From positions 59,531 to 123,530 of the forward strand of contig QKPN01000007.1 of NCBI GenBank assembly GCA_003258405.1: 64,000 nucleotides of DNA, written 5' to 3'. A program made the position numbers and the translations under genes. The notes below the pieces were generated by a model, which ran no database searches, was not told the DNA's origin, and saw only the letters and a list, made by a program, of their open reading frames with translations. Within the stretch, counting starts at the first letter, position 1; every line of letters begins with the position of its first letter. Shown here piece by piece: positions 51,912 to 59,595 of this stretch. This DNA comes from Rhodobacteraceae bacterium DSL-40. Its GTDB lineage: Bacteria > Pseudomonadota > Alphaproteobacteria > Rhodobacterales > Rhodobacteraceae.

Positions 51912-52937
51912 ATGCTGAAATCGATGAAGGCCGCAGCGCTTGCGGGGGCCGGGTTTATTGCGCTGGGCGCAGGGCAGGCTTCTGCGGAGGACATGACCGC
52001 CTGTCTCATCACCAAGACCGACACCAATCCCTTCTTCGTAAAGATGAAGGAAGGCGCGGCCGCGAAGGCCGAGGAGCTCGGCATGACGCTGAAGTCCTAC
52101 GCTGGCCGCATCGATGGCGACTCGGAGAGCCAGGTAAGCGCAATCGAGACCTGCATTGCCGATGGCGCGAAGGGGATCCTTATCACTGCCTCCGACACCG
52201 CTGGGATCGTTCCTGCCGTTCAGAAGGCGCGGGACGCCGGAATTCTCGTCATTGCGCTCGACACTCCGCTCTCGCCGGTCGATGCCGCGGATGCGACGTT
52301 CGCGACCGACAATTTCCTTGCAGGAGAGCTCATCGGTAAATGGGCAGCGGCCAAACTTGGCGAAGCTGCAGCGGATGCAAAGATCGCCTTTCTTGACCTT
52401 ACGCCCTCGCAACCCTCGGTGGATGTGCTTCGTGACCAAGGTTTCATGAAGGGATTTGGCATCGAACTCGGCAATCCCGATGTGATCGGAGATGAGGATG
52501 ATCCGCGAATCGTTGGCCATGATGTGACCAACGGCAATGAGGAGGGCGGCCGGACCGCGATCGAGAACCTCATGCAGAAGGATCCCCTCATCAACGTCGT
52601 CTACACGATCAACGAACCTGCAGCGGCCGGTGCTTACGAGGGCCTGCGTGCGGTGGGCCGTGAGGGCGACGTGACGATCGTATCCGTCGATGGCGGGTGT
52701 CCCGGCGTGAAGAATGTGCAGGAGGGAGTCATCGGCGCTACCTCGCAGCAATATCCGCTGCGGATGGCGTCTCTCGGTATTGAGGCGATCAAGGCCTATG
52801 CCGATACCGGCGAGCTGCCGAAGCCGACCGAAGGCAAGGATTTCTTCGATACAGGCGTTGCGCTCGTGACCGATCAGCCGATGGAGGGCATCGACTCCAT
52901 CACCTCCGAGGAAGGCCTGGCCCTCTGCTGGGGTTGA
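51912..52937 (+). CDS. frcB: Fructose ABC transporter substrate-binding protein
   Basis: A 341-residue periplasmic sugar-binding protein of the CUT2 type. Signal peptide [18 protein letters not shown], then the typical [21 protein letters not shown] opening, [18 protein letters not shown], and [24 protein letters not shown] precedes the ATG. It is the first gene of frcBCAK; a stem-loop separates it from frcC, as in sugar operons where the binding protein is made in excess. Confidence 0.93.
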   Translation: MLKSMKAAALAGAGFIALGAGQASAEDMTACLITKTDTNPFFVKMKEGAAAKAEELGMTLKSYAGRIDGDSESQVSAIETCIADGAKGILITASDTAGIVPAVQKARDAGILVIALDTPLSPVDAADATFATDNFLAGELIGKWAAAKLGEAAADAKIAFLDLTPSQPSVDVLRDQGFMKGFGIELGNPDVIGDEDDPRIVGHDVTNGNEEGGRTAIENLMQKDPLINVVYTINEPAAAGAYEGLRAVGREGDVTIVSVDGGCPGVKNVQEGVIGATSQQYPLRMASLGIEAIKAYADTGELPKPTEGKDFFDTGVALVTDQPMEGIDSITSEEGLALCWG

Positions 52938-52966
52938 GCGCGGTCGCTTAAGACCGACTGACGGCA

Positions 52967-52998
52967 GGGCCGGGCGCCGCAGAATGCGGCCTTGGCCC
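52967..52998 (+). terminator. Intercistronic stem-loop between frcB and frcC
   Basis: Nested hairpin: GCCGCA/TGCGGC around GAA, with an outer GGGCC/GGCCC. Without a T run it likely protects frcB mRNA and lowers downstream expression rather than fully terminating. Confidence 0.5.
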
Positions 52999-53048
52999 GG
53001 TACCGCAACGCAAAGCCACAAGCGACATGCAATAGGGGGAACCACAAG

Positions 53049-54128
53049 ATGTCGGCCTCGGCCAAGACCCAACCGTCTCAGGAGTTCGAACGGGCGCTTG
53101 ACGGCGCGTCCAAGGACGTTGCCTCGTTCGAGCGTCGCAAGCACACACCGCTCGAAAGCTTGCAGCATACGCTGCATTCGCATCCGGCGTTGGTGCCGCT
53201 TATCGTTCTGCTAGCTTCGATCCTTGTCTTTGGGCTGATGCTCGGCAGCCGGTTCTTCTCTCCCTTTTCGCTGACACTCATCCTTCAGCAGGTTGCCATC
53301 GTCGGTATCGTAGGTGCGGCGCAGACGCTGGTGATCCTGACGGCCGGGATTGACCTTTCGGTCGGCGCAATCATGGTGCTCTCCTCGGTGGTGATGGGTC
53401 AGTTTACCTTCCGCTACGGACTACCCGCCGAGATTTCGATCTTGTGTGGCTTTGCCGTAGGTGGGCTGTGTGGCCTCATCAACGGTATTCTTGTCGCGAT
53501 CGTGCGGCTGCCACCCTTCATCGTGACGCTTGGAATGTGGCAAATCGTGCTTGCATCCAACTTCCTTTACTCGGCCAACGAGACAATCCGCAGCCAGGAC
53601 ATTGCCGCCAACGCGCCGATCCTCCAGTTCTTCGGACAGAGCGTGCGTGTCGGAGGCGCGGTATTTACGTTTGGCGTCATCGCCATGGTGATCCTTGTCC
53701 TGAGCTTCAACTATGTGTTGACGCAGACCGCTTGGGGTCGGCATGTCTATGCGATCGGCGATGATCCCGACGCGGCGGAGCTCGCGGGCGTCGAGGTCAA
53801 GAAGATGCTCATCTCGGTCTATGTGATCTCTGGCCTTGTGTGTGCACTGGCGGGCTGGATGTTGATCGGCCGCCTTGGCTCGGTTTCGCCGACAGCTGGC
53901 CAGTTCACCAACATCGAGAGCATCACCGCTGTGGTAATCGGGGGCATTTCACTCTTCGGCGGCCGCGGTTCGATCCTGGGAATGCTGTTCGGGGCGCTCA
54001 TCGTCGGCGTCTTCGGCCTTGGTCTGCGCCTTGTTGGAACGGACCCGCAGTGGACCTATCTCCTCATCGGTGTTCTCATCATTTCCGCGGTCGCCGTTGA
54101 CCAGTGGATCAGAAAGATTGCGAGCTGA
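53049..54128 (+). CDS. frcC: Fructose ABC transporter permease
   Basis: A 359-residue membrane protein of the CUT2 permease family, with about nine helices. Signatures: TAGIDLSVGAIMVLSSVV, GILVAIVRLPPFIVTLGM and AVVIGGISLFGGRGSILGML, plus the EAA-like loop. The start at MSASAKT is preceded by GGGGGAA. 3 bp before frcA. Confidence 0.94.
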   Translation: MSASAKTQPSQEFERALDGASKDVASFERRKHTPLESLQHTLHSHPALVPLIVLLASILVFGLMLGSRFFSPFSLTLILQQVAIVGIVGAAQTLVILTAGIDLSVGAIMVLSSVVMGQFTFRYGLPAEISILCGFAVGGLCGLINGILVAIVRLPPFIVTLGMWQIVLASNFLYSANETIRSQDIAANAPILQFFGQSVRVGGAVFTFGVIAMVILVLSFNYVLTQTAWGRHVYAIGDDPDAAELAGVEVKKMLISVYVISGLVCALAGWMLIGRLGSVSPTAGQFTNIESITAVVIGGISLFGGRGSILGMLFGALIVGVFGLGLRLVGTDPQWTYLLIGVLIISAVAVDQWIRKIAS

Positions 54129-54131
54129 ACC

Positions 54132-54911
54132 ATGGCTGAACCCATTCTGACCGCACGCAAGCTGGTGAAGCGCTATGGCCGCGTCACCGCCTTGGATTAC
54201 GCTGATTTCGATCTGCACAAGGGCGAGATCCTTGCCGTGATCGGCGACAACGGGGCTGGCAAGTCCAGCATGATCAAAGCGATCTCCGGGGCTGTCATTC
54301 CAGATGAAGGCGAAATCCGGCTCGAGGGCAAGCCGGTACAATTCACTTCGCCGATGCATGCACGGGCTGCAGGGATCGAGACTGTTTACCAGAACCTTGC
54401 GCTGTCACCGGCGCTTTCAATCGCTGACAATATGTTCATGGGGCGGGAGATCCGGCAGTCCGGCGTGATGGGCCGGTGGTTCCGCAAGCTCGACCGCAAA
54501 GAGATGGAGCGTTTCGCCCGCGAGAAGCTCTCGGAGCTTGGTCTGCTTACTATCCAGAACATCAACCAGGCGGTGGAGACGCTTTCGGGTGGTCAGCGCC
54601 AGGGGGTGGCGGTGGCGCGGGCCGCGGCCTTCGGCTCGAAGGTGGTGATCCTCGATGAGCCGACCGCCGCGCTGGGCGTGCGCGAGAGCCGCAAGGTACT
54701 CGATCTCATTCTCGATGTGCGCTCCCGCGGACTACCGATTGTGCTCATCAGCCACAACATGCCTCACGTTTTCGAGGTCGCGGACCGGATCCATATCCAC
54801 CGTCTCGGAAAACGGCTGTGTGTCATCAAGCCCAGTGACTTCACAATGTCGGACGCGGTGGCCTTCATGACCGGCGCAAAGGAGCCGCCGGCTGAGGCGA
54901 TGGCGGCGTGA
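54132..54911 (+). CDS. frcA: Fructose ABC transporter ATP-binding protein
   Basis: A 259-residue ATPase with one nucleotide-binding domain, unlike the double-domain RbsA type, as expected for FrcA. Walker A is GDNGAGKSSM, signature ETLSGGQRQGVAVARA, Walker B VVILDEPTAALG. The H-loop is in VLISHNMPHV. It overlaps frcK by 4 bp. Confidence 0.94.
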   Translation: MAEPILTARKLVKRYGRVTALDYADFDLHKGEILAVIGDNGAGKSSMIKAISGAVIPDEGEIRLEGKPVQFTSPMHARAAGIETVYQNLALSPALSIADNMFMGREIRQSGVMGRWFRKLDRKEMERFAREKLSELGLLTIQNINQAVETLSGGQRQGVAVARAAAFGSKVVILDEPTAALGVRESRKVLDLILDVRSRGLPIVLISHNMPHVFEVADRIHIHRLGKRLCVIKPSDFTMSDAVAFMTGAKEPPAEAMAA

Positions 54912-55543
54912 GCAAAGCGGCCGCACTCGCGGAGCAGATCCTCGCGCGGGCCGGCGATGCGCAGCAGCGCTTCTTCGTCGCCATTGCCGGACCGCCAGGC
55001 TCCGGCAAGTCGACCCTCTCAGAGGCGCTCCTGCGCACGCTCGAAGCCACATCCCCCGGCCGAGCCGCCCTCGTTCCGATGGATGGCTACCACTACGACA
55101 ATGCCGTTCTGGAAGAGCGCGGCCTCATGGCCCGCAAGGGCGCACCGGAAACCTTCAATGTGGATGGATTGCTCGCGGATCTGGCGCGGATCGTGCGGGG
55201 GGGTAAGCCCGTTGCTGTGCCGGTCTTTGACCGGGGGCTGGATCTCTCGCGTGCCTCCGCGCGGATCATTGCACCAGAACACCGTATCGTGCTTGTGGAA
55301 GGGAACTATCTTCTGCTCGACGTCGATCCTTGGCGTGCATTGAGTTCTGTTTTCGATATGTCTGTCATGGTCGAGGCGAATGACGAAGAACTTCGGCGGC
55401 GGCTTGTCCAGCGGTGGCTCGATCATGGATTGGAGCCGGAGCTGGCTCGTTTGCGAGCAGAGGGTAACGATCTTCCAAATGCGAGAATGGTTCTGGAGCG
55501 GTCGCAGGCTCCGGACATTAGATTCGACACGGAGTGCGATTAG
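54908..55543 (+). CDS. frcK: Nucleoside/pantothenate-kinase-like P-loop kinase (FrcK)
   Basis: A 211-residue P-loop kinase of the uridine/pantothenate kinase fold, with Walker A AGPPGSGKST, MDGYHYDN and VEGNYLLLD. In Sinorhizobium frcK lies at the end of the frc operon and likely phosphorylates a sugar or nucleoside. The start is GTG within the frcA stop (GTGA). The C-terminus is normal in length. Confidence 0.85.
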   Translation: MSKAAALAEQILARAGDAQQRFFVAIAGPPGSGKSTLSEALLRTLEATSPGRAALVPMDGYHYDNAVLEERGLMARKGAPETFNVDGLLADLARIVRGGKPVAVPVFDRGLDLSRASARIIAPEHRIVLVEGNYLLLDVDPWRALSSVFDMSVMVEANDEELRRRLVQRWLDHGLEPELARLRAEGNDLPNARMVLERSQAPDIRFDTECD

Positions 55544-55614
55544 CCGTGGCCGCGGCCAAAGCCAAAACAGCAACAATTCAGACGCGGCAAAATCGGCATA
55601 TCCCCAGAAAGGGC

Positions 55615-55652
55615 TGACGGGCGTTCGGAAGTAATACATCGAACGCCCGTCA
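55615..55652 (+). terminator. Long perfect hairpin ending the frc operon
   Basis: TGACGGGCGTTCG pairs over all 13 bp with CGAACGCCCGTCA around a 12-base loop, 72 bp after frcK. No T run; likely a Rho-dependent or 3'-protecting structure. Confidence 0.55.
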
Positions 55653-56021
55653 TTAACAGAAGCCAAGACGACGAGATTGAGGGGTGGGGTAAGTCGTCTG
55701 GGCCCGATGATCCGTGTTCCGAGATCATGAATCCATTAACCAGATTCTCTGCTTGTGTCGCAATACGTGAATAACAGTGGCGTGTTTGCCACGGTCCCGG
55801 ATCGCTTGGCTTTTTGATCCGCGTCGACAAGATTCTATCCGGTTAAAGAGCTAAAGTTCCATAATAATATATTTAAAATCAATGCGTTAGGATTTAAATC
55901 TTGCGCCATCGCAAGCGGCTGGTCGCCGACGGTGGTCGTGAGCGGAATTCAGCCTATGCCACCAGCGCAAGGCGAACACACTGTAGCTCGCGCCTCACGA
56001 AAGCAATTTCTCCCAAGGTGC

Positions 56022-56070
56022 CGCTTCGCGCGACAGGCGCTTCGCGCGACAGGCGCTTCGACGACAGACA
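56022..56070. repeat. Short tandem repeat
   Basis: Two exact copies of the 16-bp unit CGCTTCGCGCGACAGG (56022-56037, 56038-56053) followed by a degraded third copy. Confidence 0.85.
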
Positions 56071-56178
56071 GGCGACACGATCAGAGCTGATGTTCAATGC
56101 TTGCTAGCCTCTGCATGTTTGTATGGTCCATGTATCCAAATATGTGGCGCTTTGCGCCGCTTGAAGGAGGGAGCGAAG

Positions 56179-57213
56179 ATGCCGGACGTCCACAGACTGA
56201 CCGTCGAACAGCTGTCGGAAATCGTAGTCGACATTTTCGCGCGAGCCGGCCTCTGTCACAGCCAGGCACATACAGTTGCCGCCGTGATCGTCGCGGGCGA
56301 GAGAGATGCCTGCAAATCCCACGGGATCTATCGCATCGAAGGGTGCTTGCGGACGGTCAAGGCCGGAAAGGTGCGGCCGGATACCGATCCCGAGCTGCAT
56401 GACTATGGCGCGGGGGTGATCCAGGTGGACGCGCACGACGGCTTTTCCACTGCGGCCTTTGCTCTTGGCGCTCCGGTTCTTGCCGAACGGGCGCACAAGC
56501 TCGGCATAGCTGCCATGGCAATCAATAACTGCACGCATTTTTCCGCGCTCTGGCCCGAGGTGGAACGGCTGACCGACGAGGGTCTGGCCGCGCTTGTCAT
56601 GTGCCCAAGCTATGCAACGGTGGCGCCGTCAGGTGGAACCGCGCCCCTGCTCGGGACCAACCCGATCGCCTTTGGCTGGCCGCGCCCGGAGCGGCCGCCT
56701 TACGTGTTCGATTTCGCAACTTCCGTAGCCGCGCGGGGCGAGATCGAGCTGCACCGACGCACCGGCACCGAGCTGCCGGAAGGCTGGGCAATCGACGCGG
56801 AGGGACAAGCGACCACCGATCCTGAGAAGGCGCTGGCTGGTGCAATGCTGCCCTTCGGCAACCACAAGGGTTCAGCCATTTCGACCATGGTCGAGCTGCT
56901 TGCTGGCGCGATGATTGGGGACCTGACAAGCCCTGAGGCGCTCGATTATCTTGGCACAACGGCGCTCCTTCCGCATCACGGCGAGCTGATCGTTGCCTTC
57001 AGCCCGAAGCGTTTTGCCGCTGGGCGTCCTGGTGATCCCTTCGCCCGTGCTGAGATGCTTCTCGAGGCAATCGCCGGGCAGGGTGCGCGCCTGCCGTCTC
57101 AGCGCCGCTTCACGGCACGCGGTCGGGCACTGAGGGACGGCATCGAACTGACAAGTGCGGAAATGGACTCGCTCGAGCGGATGCGCAAATTCGGCCTCGA
57201 TGTCGTTAACTGA
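56179..57213 (+). CDS. Ldh-family NAD(P)-dependent oxidoreductase (malate/ureidoglycolate/Pip2C reductase family)
   Basis: A 344-residue enzyme of the Ldh2/YlbC/DpkA fold. Visible signatures: SHGIYRIEGCLRTVKAGKV, NCTHFSALWPEVERL (catalytic histidine region), TAPLLGTNPIAFGWPRP and MLPFGNHKGSAISTMVEL, here shown in parts. The start at MPDVHRL has a perfect GAAGGAGGG. Substrate may be malate, ureidoglycolate or a cyclic imine. Its likely regulator gene, a GntR, is broken directly downstream. Confidence 0.9.
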   Translation: MPDVHRLTVEQLSEIVVDIFARAGLCHSQAHTVAAVIVAGERDACKSHGIYRIEGCLRTVKAGKVRPDTDPELHDYGAGVIQVDAHDGFSTAAFALGAPVLAERAHKLGIAAMAINNCTHFSALWPEVERLTDEGLAALVMCPSYATVAPSGGTAPLLGTNPIAFGWPRPERPPYVFDFATSVAARGEIELHRRTGTELPEGWAIDAEGQATTDPEKALAGAMLPFGNHKGSAISTMVELLAGAMIGDLTSPEALDYLGTTALLPHHGELIVAFSPKRFAAGRPGDPFARAEMLLEAIAGQGARLPSQRRFTARGRALRDGIELTSAEMDSLERMRKFGLDVVN

Positions 57214-57233
57214 CGACATGGAGGCCGCAGGCA

Positions 57234-58001
57234 GTCCTTTATCAAAGCGCGCGTGGCTCTTAGAGTTCGATATAACAGGCGATTGGCGCTGATGAGATTG
57301 TGGAACTTGGCGACAATCTGCTCTGCATGGACCGTTGCCAGCCGAGCGCACGCCTCGATGTAGCGAGCACTTTTCGCCGTGATCATGTGCACCTGCTCGA
57401 TCACGTATTGCACGGGAAGTAGGTCGTTGAAAGGAGAGTATTAAATCCTCAGCAGTCTTCGGCGCCCAATCGAGAAATCGCGAGAACAATGCTGTATAGT
57501 ATGGATTTCGCCCTGCTTCCGCCACTGCGATCTAGAACTTCCGATCGGCGGCAATCATGGACAGGGCATTCTGCGTAAGTACGGCCTAGGCGAAGTCCTC
57601 CTGTGGAGCCTGTATCTTCGCCAGATCCGGGGCTTTATGAAACGCTGCGGCTCCTCGGATCACGACACGATAGATCGATGCCAGAGCGTCGAAGAAGTGC
57701 TGGAGATTGAGGAAGTCAATTTGAGAAACGATCGTCGAGCGGTTGGGGAATGTACTGACGAGCTCTTCAGCTGCAAGAGTGCTAGTGCTTCGCGGAACGG
57801 AGCCCGCGATGCTCTGACCTGTTTCGCGAGCCGGACCTCATCAATCGGTCCTCCCGGGGCGAGCGAGAGGTCGAGGATCTCGTTGCGCAGCCGACCGTAG
57901 ACGAACTGCGCGTCGGACCCACGCTCGCGTGGCTTCTCGCTGGCGGCAAACGGTTTTATCGCCACAGGATTCTTGCCTGTTGAATACCTTGCAGTGTTCA
58001 C
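57234..58001 (-). pseudogene. GntR/FCD-family regulator, broken
   Basis: Order of homologous fragments on the minus strand: GNT HTH (QFVYGRLRNEILDLSLAPGG and APFREALALL), then after a frameshift near 57780 TFPNRSTIVSQIDFLNLQHF and HKAPDLAKIQAPQEDFA, two in-frame TAG stops (57586-57588, 57532-57534) flanking LTQNALSMIAADRKF, then VAEAGRNPYYTALFSRFLDW, then another frameshift and the FCD end QYVIEQVHMITAKSARYIEA. Four lesions, so it cannot make a working protein. Confidence 0.85.
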
Positions 58002-58019
58002 CGGGAATCCCGGTGCTGC

Positions 58020-58104
58020 TGGTGCCCGAGGCCGGACTCGAACCGGCACACCTTGCGATGGCGGATTTTGAATCCGCTGCGTCTACCAATTCCGCCACTC
58101 GGGC
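58020..58104 (-). tRNA. tRNA-Leu (CAA)
   Basis: Read on the minus strand: acceptor GCCCGAG pairs with CTCGGGC, long variable arm typical of leucine tRNA, anticodon stem GCGGA/TCCGC with loop TTCAAAA and anticodon CAA (plus strand 58068-58070), T-arm GGTTCGAGTCC, discriminator A and encoded CCA. Confidence 0.95.
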
Positions 58105-58364
58105 GAGCGACAGCCTGACCTCCACGGTCCGAGGCCATCTCTAGTGTTTCGCATTGGGTTCCGCAATATTCATCATGCGCCCTCATAGTGGCCGCACTTC
58201 CAGAGATCATCGACCTGATAAGCTTGCCGGATCAGGGGATGTCTGGCACAGGAGGGCAAACAACAAAGCGTGCAAACCACGAACACGCGTTACAAAACGG
58301 ATGGTTCGGCTCTGCCAACGCGCTGCGACGTTGCTGGGTAGTCGATCTGTGGGGGGAGGGTCGA

Positions 58365-58772
58365 ATGGCGCGTTTGCTTCTTATGGAAGATGACGCAGAG
58401 GAAGGCGAATTGCTTGCTGAGATCATTCGGAGAGACGGGCACGAGGTGGTGCTCCTTCCCAATGCCACGGCATGTTTCACGCATCTCGAGACCCATCCCG
58501 TAGATCTTCTGCTCAGCGACATTTTCGTCAAGGAAGATGGTCAGCATGTACCGAATGGCGGACTGCTTCTGATCTCAAAATTACGCCAGATCGATCACAT
58601 CAGCTCCGAGAAGTTGCCGATCATCGCGATATCGGGAGGCTTCGCAATCAAGGGAGGCGCAAGCGCGCTGCGCTCGGCGCGGGATGTGGGAGCAGACGTC
58701 CTCTTCGAAAAGCCCGTGCCGATCGACGAACTGCTGTTAACAATCAGGGAGCTGCTGCAGCGCGACGCATAG
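58365..58772 (+). CDS. Single-domain response regulator (receiver only)
   Basis: A 135-residue receiver domain. Acidic pair in LLMEDDAEEG, phospho-acceptor Asp52 in LLLSDIF, conserved switch serine in IIAISGG, and lysine in LFEKPVPID. GGGGGGAGGG precedes ATG at 58365; the frame upstream is not coding. No output domain, so it acts by protein contact, perhaps with the CheB-CheR-PAS protein 800 bp away. Confidence 0.9.
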   Translation: MARLLLMEDDAEEGELLAEIIRRDGHEVVLLPNATACFTHLETHPVDLLLSDIFVKEDGQHVPNGGLLLISKLRQIDHISSEKLPIIAISGGFAIKGGASALRSARDVGADVLFEKPVPIDELLLTIRELLQRDA

Positions 58773-58799
58773 AATGCGCTGGGGTAATAGCCACGGAAG

Positions 58800-59453
58800 T
58801 CAGGCGATGCGCGCAATCGGTGCAGCGGCGACACGGCTTTCCATGCGCTTCGGAGAACAATCCGTCACGTAGCGTGTGAGCAGCGAGAGGTAGAAATTGA
58901 GCTCGCTGGCCTGCCGGGAAAGATCCTCCAGCTTACGGGCGACAAGTTCCCGGCTCCTCGGATCATGCTGAACATCGGAGCCGTTGAGGGCAAGGCTGAA
59001 GATCGGTGTGGCGATATCAGCAAGTGTGTGGATGGCGATCTGCTCGCGATGTTCGAGAGTGGGTATGGTGAAGTGCGTGTCGGACCGGAACGCATTCTGC
59101 AGTGCGCCAATGAAATAGCGAAAGCGCAGGATGACCTGACAGGCTCCGTCCTCGGCGACATGGATCAGGGCGCGAAGTCGGGCGAGGGTAAGGCTCGGCA
59201 ACTCGATCACCAGCTCGGGGTCAGAAAAGACGTGAGCCGACATCGGCAGGTGTTCCAGAAGCCGATTAATGCTGTCTGAAAGCTCCTCCCGAAAGACCCC
59301 GTGGATAGTATCGGCACGCGGAAAGGTGATCCGGTGGCGCATGACGGTGCCGGTAATCTCCACAGAGCGCACGCAGAAAGCTCCGCCGTTGACCCGCGAC
59401 AGAGTCATGGAGAAGACGTCAGATGCCTCCGGGGACGACACAACCTGGTTCAT
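58800..59453 (-). CDS. Protein of unknown family, 217 aa
   Basis: A 217-residue cytoplasmic protein with no signal or transmembrane helix. It shows a basic-acidic helical pattern at 100-200 and no motif I know. It is the only gene between the receiver protein and the CheB-CheR-PAS gene, convergent with the first and downstream of the second. Could be a new partner in the same signalling pathway; no further clue. Confidence 0.6.
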   Translation of the reverse strand: MNQVVSSPEASDVFSMTLSRVNGGAFCVRSVEITGTVMRHRITFPRADTIHGVFREELSDSINRLLEHLPMSAHVFSDPELVIELPSLTLARLRALIHVAEDGACQVILRFRYFIGALQNAFRSDTHFTIPTLEHREQIAIHTLADIATPIFSLALNGSDVQHDPRSRELVARKLEDLSRQASELNFYLSLLTRYVTDCSPKRMESRVAAAPIARIA

Positions 59454-59595
59454 TGAGGATAGCCACCATTTGACGAAAATTTTTGCCTTTGCTGAGGCTT
59501 ATGGGGCTTTGGTTTCCAAATGGTTAATTCAGTTCCTCAGCGCAGTGAAGCGCTCGGGTCTGCCTGTCCTGCAGGCAAACGAGTGGGCTTCCTGC

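Larger units (their letters stand above)
55544..56178. other. Gene-free stretch of 635 bp with a terminator hairpin and a short tandem repeat
   Basis: No reading frame in this stretch has a credible start and family pattern. It holds the 13-bp hairpin (55615-55652), an AT-rich block at about 55850-55890 unlike the rest of the window, and a 16-bp tandem repeat at 56022-56070. The stretch separates the frc operon from the Ldh-family gene. Confidence 0.6.

Noticed and set aside
55540..55830. 96-codon minus-strand frame after frcK
   Set aside because: No family pattern or ribosome-binding site; it overlaps the frc terminator hairpin.
58020..58104. tRNA-Leu as an integration site for an island
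   Set aside because: No integrase, and no copy of the tRNA 3' end was seen in the flanking sequence within the window.
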